From positions 2,295,501-2,359,500 of the forward strand of contig JAWQEG010000167.1 in assembly GCA_033782935.1 (NCBI GenBank): a DNA stretch of 64,000 nt, written 5' to 3'. Shown piece by piece: positions 49,877 through 61,205 of this stretch. Under the pieces are notes generated by a model. It saw nothing but the letters and a program-made list of their open reading frames with translations, was not told the DNA's origin and made no database searches. The translations under genes were made by a program, and so were the position numbers. This DNA comes from Petrolisthes cinctipes (taxonomy: Eukaryota; Arthropoda; Malacostraca; Decapoda; Porcellanidae). The first letter of the stretch is position 1, and every line of letters begins with the position of its first letter.

Positions 49877-52800
49877 ATCTGTACATGCCTACTCAGTGCT
49901 AAAATGTTTTCAAAATATAGGCTCGAAACATGCTAAAAATCGATATTATAGGTGTCCAAAGTCGATTTGTGCATGCATCTTCAGTACCCGTTTATATCTC
50001 AAATTCAGGCTCAAAACACCTGAAAATTCGATATTTTGGGGTCCCAGAAGCCATCTGTACATGCCTACTCCGTATTAAAGTATTTTCAAAATACAGGCCC
50101 AAAACATACTGAAAATCGATATTTTAGGTGCTTAAAATCAATATGTGCATGCATCTTCTGTACCCGTTTATATATCAAATTCAGGCTCAAATCACCCGAA
50201 AAATCGATATTTTGGGGTCCCAGAATCGATTTGTACATGCCTACTCAGTGCTAGTATTTTTCCAAAATATATATCCAAAATATGCTAAAAATCGATAATT
50301 TAAGTGGCCAAAGACGATATCTCAAATTTAGGCCCAAAACACCCGAAAAATTCGATATTATGGGGTCCAAGTAGCGATCTGTACATGCCTACTCCGTGTT
50401 AGAGTATTTTCAAAATACAGGCCCATAACATACTGAAAATCGATCTTTTAGTTGCCCAAAAACAAATATGTGCATGCATCTTCCGTACCCGTTTTTATCT
50501 CAAATTCAGGCTCCAAACACCCGAAAATTCGATATTCTGGGGTCCCAGAAGCGATCTGTACATGCCTACTCAGATACAGGCCTAAAACATGCTGAAAATC
50601 GATATTTTAGGTGCCCAAAGTCAATATGTGTATGCATCATCTGTACCCATAATATCCCAAATTCAACGTCAAAACAGACGAAAATTCGATATTTTTGGGT
50701 CCCCGAAGCGATCTGTACATGCCTACTCAGTGCTAAAATGTTTTCAAAATATAGGCTCGAAACATGCTAAAAATCGATATTATAGGTGTCCAAAGTCGAT
50801 TTGTGCATGCATCTTCAGTACCCGTTTATATCTCAAATTCAGGCTCAAAACACCTGAAAATTCGATATTTTGGGGTGCCAGAAGCCATCTGTACATGCCT
50901 ACTCCGTATTAAAGTATTTTCAAAATACAGGCCCAAAACATACTGAAAATCGATATTTTAGGTGCTTAAAATCAATATGTGCATGCATCTTCTGTACCCG
51001 TTTATATATCAAATTCAGGCTCAAATCACCCGAAAAATCGATATTTTGGGGTCCCAGAATCGATTTGTACATGCCTACTCAGTGCTAGTATTTTTCCAAA
51101 ATATATACCCAAAATATGCTAAAAATCGATAATTTAAGTGGCCAAAGACGATATCTCAAATTTAGGCCCAAAACACCCGAAAATTCGATATTATGGGGTC
51201 CAAGAAGCGATCTGTACATGCCTACTCCGTGTTAGAGTATTTTCAAAATACAGGCCCAAAACATGATCAAAATCGATATTTTATGTGCCCAAAAGTCGAT
51301 ATGTGCATGCATCTTCAGTACCCGTTTATATATCAAATTCAGGCTCAAAACACCCGAAAATTCGATATTTTGGGGTCCCAGAAGCGATCTGTACAAGCTT
51401 ACTCAGATACAGGCCTAAAACATGTTGAAAATCGATAATTTAGGTGCCCAAAGTCAATATGTGTATGCATGTTCTGCACCCGTTTATATCCCAAATTCAA
51501 CCTCAAAACATCCGAAAATTCGATGTTTTTGGGTCCCAGAATCGATCTGCACATGCCTACTCAGTTCAAGAATGTTCTCAAAATATAGGCTTAAAACATG
51601 TTAAAAATCGATATTATAAGTGTCCAAAGGCGATATGTGCATGCATCTTCTGTACCCGTTTATATCTCAAATTCAGGCTCAAAATACCCGAATATTCGAT
51701 ATTTTGGGGTCCCAGAAGCGATCTGTATACATGCCTACTCCGTGTTAATGTATTTTCAAAATACAGGCCCAAAACATACTGAAAATCGATATTTTAGGTG
51801 CCTTAAGTCAATATGTGTATGCATCTTCTGCACCCGTTTAAATCCCAAATTCAACCTCAAAACACCCGAAAATTTGATATTTTTTGGTCCCAGAAGGGAT
51901 CTGTACATGCCTACTCAGTGCTAGAATGTTTTAAAAATATAGGCTCAAAACATGCTAAAAATCGATATTTTAGGTGCCCAAAAGTCGATATGTGCATGCA
52001 TCTTCAGTACCCGTTTATATCTCAAATTCAGGCTCAGGCTCAAAGCACCTGAAAATTCGATATTTTAGGGTCCCAGAAGCGATCTGTACATTCCTACTCA
52101 GTGCTAGAATATTTTCAAAATATAGGCCCAAACCATGCTAAAAATCGATATTTTATGTGCCCAAAGTCGATATCTCAAATTCAGGCCCAAAACACCCGAA
52201 AATTCGATATTTTGGGGTCCCAGAAGCGATCTGTACATGCCTACTCCGTGTTAGAGTATTTTCAAAATACAGGCCCAAAACATACTGAAAATCGATCTTT
52301 TAATTGCCCAATAGCCGATATGTGCATACATCTTCTGTACCCGTTTATATCTCAAATTCAGGCTCCAAACACCCGAAAAATCGATATTTTGGGGTCCCAG
52401 ATACGATCTGTACATGCCTACTCCGTGTTAAAGTATTTTTTAGAATTAGGGCCCAAAACATACTGAAAATCGATATTCTAGGTGCCCAAAGTCAATATGT
52501 GCATGCATCTTCTGTACCCGTTTATATCTCAAATTCAGGCTCCAAACACCCGAAAATTCTATATTTTTGGGTCCCAGAAGCGATCTGTACATGCCTACTC
52601 AGTGCTAAAATGTTTTCAAAATATAGGCTCGAAACATGCTAAAAATCGATATTATATATTTCCAAAGTCGATTTGTGCATCCATCTTCAGTACCCGTTTA
52701 TATCTCAAATTCAGGCTCAAAACACCTGAAAATTCGATATTTTGGGGTCCCAGAAGCCATCTGTACATGCCTACTCCGTATTAAAGTATTTTCAAAATAC

Positions 52801-53770
52801 AGGCCCAAAACATACTGAAAATCGATATTTTAGGTGCTTAAAATCAATATGTGCATGCATCTTCTGTACCCGTTTATATATCAAATTCAGGCTCAAATCA
52901 CCCGAAAATTCGATATTTTGGGGTCCCAGAATCGATTTGTACATGCCTACTCAGTGCTAGTATTTTTCCAAAATATATACCCAAAATATGCTAAAAATCG
53001 ATAATTTAAGTGACCAAAGACGATATCTCAAATTTAGGCCCAAAACACACGAAAATTCGATATTTTGTGGTCCAAGAAGCGATCTGTACATGCCTACTCC
53101 GTGTTAGAGTATTTTCAAAATACAGGCCCAAAACATGATCAAAATCGATATTTTATGTGCCCAAAAGTCGATATGTGCATGCATCTTCAGTACCCGTTTA
53201 TATATCAAATTCAGGATCAAAACACTTGAAAATTCGATATTTTGGGGTCCCAGAAGCGATCTGTACAAGCCTACTCAGATACAGGCCTAAAACATGCTGA
53301 AAATCGATATTTTAGGTGCCCAAAGTCAATATGTTTATGCATGTTCTGCACCCGTTTATATACCAAATTCAACCTCAAAACACCCGAAAATTCGATGTTT
53401 TTGGGTCCCAGAATCGATCTGCACATGCCTACTCAGTTCAAGAATGTTTTCAAAATATAGGCTTAAAACATGTTAAAAATCGATATTATAAGTGTCCAAA
53501 GGCGATATGTGCATGCATCTTCTGTACCCGTTTATATCTCAAATTCAGGCTCAAAATACCCGAATATTCGATATTTTGGGGTCCCAGAAGCGATCTGTAT
53601 ACATGCCTACTCCGTGTTAAAGTATTTTCAAAATACAGGCCCAAAACATACTGAAAATCGATATTTTAGGTGCCTTAAGTCAATATGTGTATGCATCTTC
53701 TGCACCCGTTTAAATCCCAAATTCAACCTCAAAACACCCGAAAATTTGATATTTTTTGGTCCCAGAAGGG
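49877..53770 (-). repeat. 3,894-bp higher-order repeat, copy 1
   Basis: The unit was inferred by following where a constant 3,894-bp offset holds: diagnostic sites at 49,930, 50,036, 50,445, 51,725 and 52,742 recur at 53,824, 53,930, 54,339, 55,619 and 56,636. It contains an internal 1,872-bp period: the GTATACATGCC insertion variant is at 51,725 and 53,597. Overlapping that is an 834-bp duplication (about 49,611-50,444 and 50,445 onward). Only a handful of substitutions against copy 2 were noticed, for example ATATATCC against ATATACCC near 50,270. Confidence 0.9.
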
Positions 53771-56700
53771 ATCTGTACATGCCTACTCAGTGCTAAAATG
53801 TTTTCAAAATATAGGCTCGAAACATGCTAAAAATCGATATTATAGGTGTCCAAAGTCGATTTGTGCATGCATCTTCAGTACCCGTTTATATCTCAAATTC
53901 AGGCTCAAAACACCTGAAAATTCGATATTTTGGGGTCCCTGAAGCCATCTGTACATGCCTACTCCGTATTAAAGTATTTTCAAAATACAGGCCCAAAACA
54001 TACTGAAAATCGATATTTTAGGTGCTTAAAATCAATATGTGCATGCATCTTCTGTACCCGTTTATATATCAAATTCAGGCTCAAATCACCCGAAAAATCG
54101 ATATTTTGGGGTCCCAGAATCGATTTGTACATGCCTACTCAGTGCTAGTATTTTTCCAAAATATATACCCAAAATATGCTAAAAATCGATAATTTAAGTG
54201 GCCAAAGACGATATCTCAAATTTAGGCCCAAAACACCCGAAAAATTCGATATTATGGGGTCCAAGTAGCGATCTGTACATGCCTACTCCGTGTTAGAGTA
54301 TTTTCAAAATACAGGCCCATAACATACTGAAAATCGATCTTTTAGTTGCCCAAAAACAAATATGTGCATGCATCTTCCGTACCCGTTTTTATCTCAAATT
54401 CAGGCTCCAAACACCCGAAAATTCGATATTCTGGGGTCCCAGAAGCGATCTGTACATGCCTACTCAGATACAGGCCTAAAACATGCTGAAAATCGATATT
54501 TTAGGTGCCCAAAGTCAATATGTGTATGCATCATCTGTACCCATAATATCCCAAATTCAACGTCAAAACAGACGAAAATTCGATATTTTTGGGTCCCCGA
54601 AGCGATCTGTACATGCCTACTCAGTGCTAAAATGTTTTCAAAATATAGGCTCGAAACATGCTAAAAATCGATATTATAGGTGTCCAAAGTCGATTTGTGC
54701 ATGCATCTTCAGTACCCGTTTATATCTCAAATTCAGGCTCAAAACACCTGAAAATTCGATATTTTGGGGTGCCAGAAGCCATCTGTACATGCCTACTCCG
54801 TATTAAAGTATTTTCAAAATACAGGCCCAAAACATACTGAAAATCGATATTTTAGGTGCTTAAAATCAATATGTGCATGCATCTTCTGTACCCGTTTATA
54901 TATCAAATTCAGGCTCAAATCACCCGAAAAATCGATATTTTGGGGTCCCAGAATCGATTTGTACATGCCTACTCAGTGCTAGTATTTTTCCAAAATATAT
55001 ACCCAAAATATGCTAAAAATCGATAATTTAAGTGGCCAAAGACGATATCTCAAATTTAGGCCCAAAACACCCGAAAATTCGATATTATGGGGTCCAAGAA
55101 GCGATCTGTACATGCCTACTCCGTGTTAGAGTATTTTCAAAATACAGGCCCAAAACATGATCAAAATCGATATTTTATGTGCCCAAAAGTCGATATGTGC
55201 ATGCATCTTCAGTACCCGTTTATATATCAAATTCAGGCTCAAAACACCCGAAAATTCGATATTTTGGGGTCCCAGAAGCGATCTGTACAAGCTTACTCAG
55301 ATACAGGCCTAAAACATGTTGAAAATCGATAATTTAGGTGCCCAAAGTCAATATGTGTATGCATGTTCTGCACCCGTTTATATCCCAAATTCAACCTCAA
55401 AACATCCGAAAATTCGATGTTTTTGGGTCCCAGAATCGATCTGCACATGCCTACTCAGTTCAAGAATGTTCTCAAAATATAGGCTTAAAACATGTTAAAA
55501 ATCGATATTATAAGTGTCCAAAGGCGATATGTGCATGCATCTTCTGTACCCGTTTATATCTCAAATTCAGGCTCAAAATACCCGAATATTCGATATTTTG
55601 GGGTCCCAGAAGCGATCTGTATACATGCCTACTCCGTGTTAATGTATTTTCAAAATACAGGCCCAAAACATACTGAAAATCGATATTTTAGGTGCCTTAA
55701 GTCAATATGTGTATGCATCTTCTGCACCCGTTTAAATCCCAAATTCAACCTCAAAACACCCGAAAATTTGATATTTTTTGGTCCCAGAAGGGATCTGTAC
55801 ATGCCTACTCAGTGCTAGAATGTTTTAAAAATATAGGCTCAAAACATGCTAAAAATCGATATTTTAGGTGCCCAAAAGTCGATATGTGCATGCATCTTCA
55901 GTACCCGTTTATATCTCAAATTCAGGCTCAGGCTCAAAGCACCTGAAAATTCGATATTTTAGGGTCCCAGAAGCGATCTGTACATTCCTACTCAGTGCTA
56001 GAATATTTTCAAAATATAGGCCCAAACCATGCTAAAAATCGATATTTTATGTGCCCAAAGTCGATATCTCAAATTCAGGCCCAAAACACCCGAAAATTCG
56101 ATATTTTGGGGTCCCAGAAGCGATCTGTACATGCCTACTCCGTGTTAGAGTATTTTCAAAATACAGGCCCAAAACATACTGAAAATCGATCTTTTAATTG
56201 CCCAATAGCCGATATGTGCATACATCTTCTGTACCCGTTTATATCTCAAATTCAGGCTCCAAACACCCGAAAAATCGATATTTTGGGGTCCCAGATACGA
56301 TCTGTACATGCCTACTCCGTGTTAAAGTATTTTTTAGAATTAGGGCCCAAAACATACTGAAAATCGATATTCTAGGTGCCCAAAGTCAATATGTGCATGC
56401 ATCTTCTGTACCCGTTTATATCTCAAATTCAGGCTCCAAACACCCGAAAATTCTATATTTTTGGGTCCCAGAAGCGATCTGTACATGCCTACTCAGTGCT
56501 AAAATGTTTTCAAAATATAGGCTCGAAACATGCTAAAAATCGATATTATATATTTCCAAAGTCGATTTGTGCATCCATCTTCAGTACCCGTTTATATCTC
56601 AAATTCAGGCTCAAAACACCTGAAAATTCGATATTTTGGGGTCCCAGAAGCCATCTGTACATGCCTACTCCGTATTAAAGTATTTTCAAAATACAGGCCC

Positions 56701-57664
56701 AAAACATACTGAAAATCGATATTTTAGGTGCTTAAAATCAATATGTGCATGCATCTTCTGTACCCGTTTATATATCAAATTCAGGCTCAAATCACCCGAA
56801 AATTCGATATTTTGGGGTCCCAGAATCGATTTGTACATGCCTACTCAGTGCTAGTATTTTTCCAAAATATATACCCAAAATATGCTAAAAATCGATAATT
56901 TAAGTGACCAAAGACGATATCTCAAATTTAGGCCCAAAACACACGAAAATTCGATATTTTGTGGTCCAAGAAGCGATCTGTACATGCCTACTCCGTGTTA
57001 GAGTATTTTCAAAATACAGGCCCAAAACATGATCAAAATCGATATTTTATGTGCCCAAAAGTCGATATGTGCATGCATCTTCAGTACCCGTTTATATATC
57101 AAATTCAGGATCAAAACACTTGAAAATTCGATATTTTGGGGTCCCAGAAGCGATCTGTACAAGCCTACTCAGATACAGGCCTAAAACATGCTGAAAATCG
57201 ATATTTTAGGTGCCCAAAGTCAATATGTTTATGCATGTTCTGCACCCGTTTATATACCAAATTCAACCTCAAAACACCCGAAAATTCGATGTTTTTGGGT
57301 CCCAGAATCGATCTGCACATGCCTACTCAGTTCAAGAATGTTTTCAAAATATAGGCTTAAAACATGTTAAAAATCGATATTATAAGTGTCCAAAGGCGAT
57401 ATGTGCATTCATCTTCTGTACCCGTTTATATCTCAAATTCAGGCTCAAAATACCCGAATATTCGATATTTTGGGGTCCCAGAAGCGATCTGTATACATGC
57501 CTACTCCGTGTTAAAGTATTTTCAAAATACAGGCCCAAAACATACTGAAAATCGATATTTTAGGTGCCTTAAGTCAATATGTGTATGCATCTTCTGCACC
57601 CGTTTAAATCCCAAATTCAACCTCAAAACACCCGAAAATTTGATATTTTTTGGTCCCAGAAGGG
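53771..57664 (-). repeat. 3,894-bp higher-order repeat, copy 2
   Basis: This is the tandem partner of 49,877-53,770. GTATACATGCC is at 55,619 and 57,491. The first monomer is chimeric: its upstream side (TTTGATATTTTTTGGTCCC) matches the monomer near 51,890, and its downstream side (AAAATGTTTTCAAAATATAG) matches the one near 49,901. This is what an unequal crossover inside their shared 24-bp stretch (53,771-53,794) would give. One noticed difference is GCATTCATCT near 57,413 against GCATGCATCT near 53,519. Confidence 0.9.
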
Positions 57665-59440
57665 ATCTGTACATGCCTACTCAGTGCTAGAATGTTTTAA
57701 AAATATAGGCTCAAAACATGCTAAAAATCGATATTTTAGGTGCCCAAAAGTCGATATGTGCATGCATCTTCAGTACCCGTTTATATCTCAAATTCAGGCT
57801 CAGGCTCAAAGCACCTGAAAATTCGATATTTTAGGGTCCCAGAAGCGATCTGTACATTCCTACTCAGTGCTAGAATATTTTCAAAATATAGGCCCAAACC
57901 ATGCTAAAAATCGATATTTTATGTGCCCAAAGTCGATATCTCAAATTCAGGCCCAAAACACCCGAAAATTCGATATTTTGGGGTCCCAGAAGCGATCTGT
58001 ACATGCCTACTCCGTGTTAGAGTATTTTCAAATTACAGGCCCAAAACATACTGAAAATCGATCTTTTAATTGCCCAATAGCCGATATGTGCATACATCTT
58101 CTGTACCCGTTTATATCTCAAATTCAGGCTCCAAACACCCGAAAATTCGATATTTTGGGGTCCCAGATACGATCTGTACATGCCTACTCCATGTTAAAGT
58201 ATTTTTTAGAATTAGGGCCCAAAACATACTGAAAATCGATATTTTAGGTGCCCAAAGTCAATATGTGCATGCATCTTCTGTACCCGTTTATATCTCAAAT
58301 TCAGGCTCCAAACACCCGATAATTCTATATTTTTGGGTCCCAGAAGCGATCTGTACATGCCTACTCAGTGCTAAAATGTTTTCAAAATATAGGCTCGAAA
58401 CATGCTAAAAATCGATATTATATATTTCCAAAGTCGATTTGTGCATCCATCTTCAGTACCCGTTTATATCTCAAATTCAGGCTCAAAACACCTGAAAATT
58501 CGATATTTTGGGGTCCCAGAAGCCATCTGTACATGCCTACTCCGTATTAAAGTATTTTCAAAATACAGGCCCAAAACATACTGAAAATCGATATTTTAGG
58601 TGCTTAAAATCAATATGTGCATGCATCTTCTGTACCCGTTTATATATCAAATTCAGGCTCAAATCACCCGAAAATTCGATATTTTGGGGTCCCAGAATCG
58701 ATTTGTTCATGCCTACTCAGTGCTAGTATTTTTCCAAAATATATACCCAAAATATGCTAAAAATCGATAATTTAAGTGACCAAAGACGATATCTCAAATT
58801 TAGGCCCAAAACACACGAAAATTCGATATTTTGTGGTCCAAGAAGCGATCTGTACATGCCTACTCCGTGTTAGAGTATTTTCAAAATACAGGCCCAAAAC
58901 ATGATCAAAATCGATATTTTATGTGCCCAAAAGTCGATATGTGCATGCATCTTCAGTACCCGTTTATATATCAAATTCAGGCTCAAAACACTTGAAAATT
59001 CGATATTTTGGGGTCCCAGAAGCGATCTGTACAAGCCTACTCAGATACAGGCCTAAAACATGCTGAAAATCGATATTTTAGGTGCCCAAAGTCAATATGT
59101 TTATGCATGTTCTGCACCCGTTTATATACCAAATTCAACCTCAAAACACCCGAAAATTCGATGTTTTTGGGTCCCAGAATCGATCTGCACATGCCTACTC
59201 AGTGCAAGAATGTTTTCAAAATATAGGCTTAAAACATGTTAAAAATCGATATTATAAGTGTCCAAAGGCGATATGTGCATGCATCTTCTGTACCCGTTTA
59301 TATCTCAAATTCAGGCTCAAAACACTTGAATATTCGATATTTTGGGGTCCCAGAAGCGATCTGTACATGCCTACTCCGTGTTAAAGTATTTTCAAAATAG
59401 AGGCCCAAAACATACTGAAAATCGATATTTTAGGTGCCCA
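57665..59440 (-). repeat. Further 1,872-bp-register copy
   Basis: After 57,664 the sequence follows 55,793 onward at an offset of 1,872: sites at 55,995, 56,530, 57,136 and 57,210 recur at 57,867, 58,402, 59,008 and 59,082. It is somewhat more diverged, for example TTGTTCATGCC near 58,703. The expected GTATACATGCC site near 59,363 reads GTACATGCC instead, so either the insertion was absent here or this copy left the homogenised register. Confidence 0.85.
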
Positions 59441-61205
59441 GTGTCGATATCTCAAATTCAGGCCCAAAACACCCGAAAATTCGATATTTTGGGGTTCCAG
59501 AAGCAAACTGTACATGCCTACTCCGTGTTAGAGTATTTTCAAAATACAGGCCCAAAACATACTGAAAATCGATCAGTTAGGTGCCGAAAAGTCGATATGT
59601 GCATGCATCTTCTGCACCTGTTTATATCCCAAATTCAACCTCAAAACACCCGAAAATTCGATATTTTTGGGTCCCAGAAACGATCTGTACATGCCTACTC
59701 AGTGCTAGAATGTTTTCAAAATATAGGCTCAAAACATGCTAAAAATCAATATTTTAAGTGTCCAAAGTCGATATGTGCATGCATCTTCTGTACCCGTTTA
59801 TATCTCAAATTCAGGCTCAAAACACCCGAAAATTCAATATTTTGGGGTCCCAGAAGTGATCTGTACATGCCTACTTCGTGTTAGAATATTTTCAAAATAT
59901 AGGCCCCAAACATGCTATAAATCGATATTTTAGGTGCCCAAAGTCGATATCTCAAATTCAGGCCCAAAACACCCGAAAATTCGATATTTTGGGGTTCCAG
60001 AAGCAAACTGTACATGCCTACTCCGTGTTAGAGTATTTTCAAAATACAGGCCCAAAACATACTGAAAATCGATCAGTTAGGTGCCGAAAAGTCGATATGT
60101 GCATGCATCTTCTGTACTTGTTTATATCTCAAATTCAACCTCCAAACACCCGAAAATTCGATATTTTTGGGTCCCAGAAGCGATCTGTACATGCCTACTC
60201 CTAGTTAGAATGTGTTCAAGATACAGACCCAAAACATGCTCAAAATCGACATTTTAGGTGCCCAAAAGTAGATATGTGAATACATCTTCTGTACCCGTTT
60301 ATATCTCAAATTCAGTCCCAAAACACCCGAAAATTCGATATTTTGGGGTTCCAGAAGCGAACTGTACATGCCTACTCCGTGCTAGAGTATTTTCAAAATA
60401 CAGACCCAAAACATTCTAAAAATCGATATTATAAGTGACCAAAGTCGATATCTCAAATTCAGGCCCAAAACACCCGAAAATTCGATATTTTGGGGTCCCA
60501 GAAGCGATCTGTACATGCCTACTCCGTGTTAGAGTATTTTCAAAATACAGGCCCAAAACATACTGAAAATCGATCTTTTAGGTGCCCTAAAGTCGATATG
60601 TGCATGCATCTTCTGCACCTGTTTATATCCCAAATTCAACCTCGAAACACCCGAAAAATCGATATTTTTGGGTCCCAGAAACGATCTGTACATGCCTACT
60701 CAGTGCTAGAATGTTTTCAAAATATAGGCTCAAAACATGCTAAAAATCAATATTTTAAGTGTCCAAAGTCGATATGTGCATGCATCTTCTGTACCCGTTT
60801 ATATCTCAAATTCAGGCTCAAAACACCCGAAAATTCAATATTTTGGGGTCCCAGAAGTGATCTGTACATGCCTACTTCGTGTTAGAATATTTTCAAAATA
60901 TAGGCCCCAAACATGCTATAAATCGATATTTTAGGTGCCCAAAGTCGATATCTCAAATTCAGGCCCAAAACACCCGAAAATTCGATATTTTTGGGTTCCA
61001 GAAGCGATCTGTACATGCCTACTCCGTGTTAGAGTATTTTCAAAATACAGGCCCAAAACATACTGAAAATCGATCTTTTTGGTGCCCAAAAGTCGATACG
61101 TGCATGCATCTTATGTACTTGTTTATATCTCAAATTCAACCTCAAAACACCCGAAAATTCGATATTTTTGGGTCCCAGAAGCGATCTGTACATGCCTACT
61201 CCTAG
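59441..61205 (-). repeat. 500-bp trimers within a 1,001-bp repeat
   Basis: GATCAGTTAGGTGCCGAAAAG-type sites start at 59,571 and 60,071 (500 bp apart, matching 147+177+176). The AGGCCCCAAACATGCTATAA variant is at 59,901 and 60,902 (1,001 bp). TAGTTAGAATGTGTTCAAG is near 60,203 and 61,204 (1,001 bp). The GGGTTCCAGAAGC variant of the landmark is characteristic of this part of the array. Confidence 0.85.
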
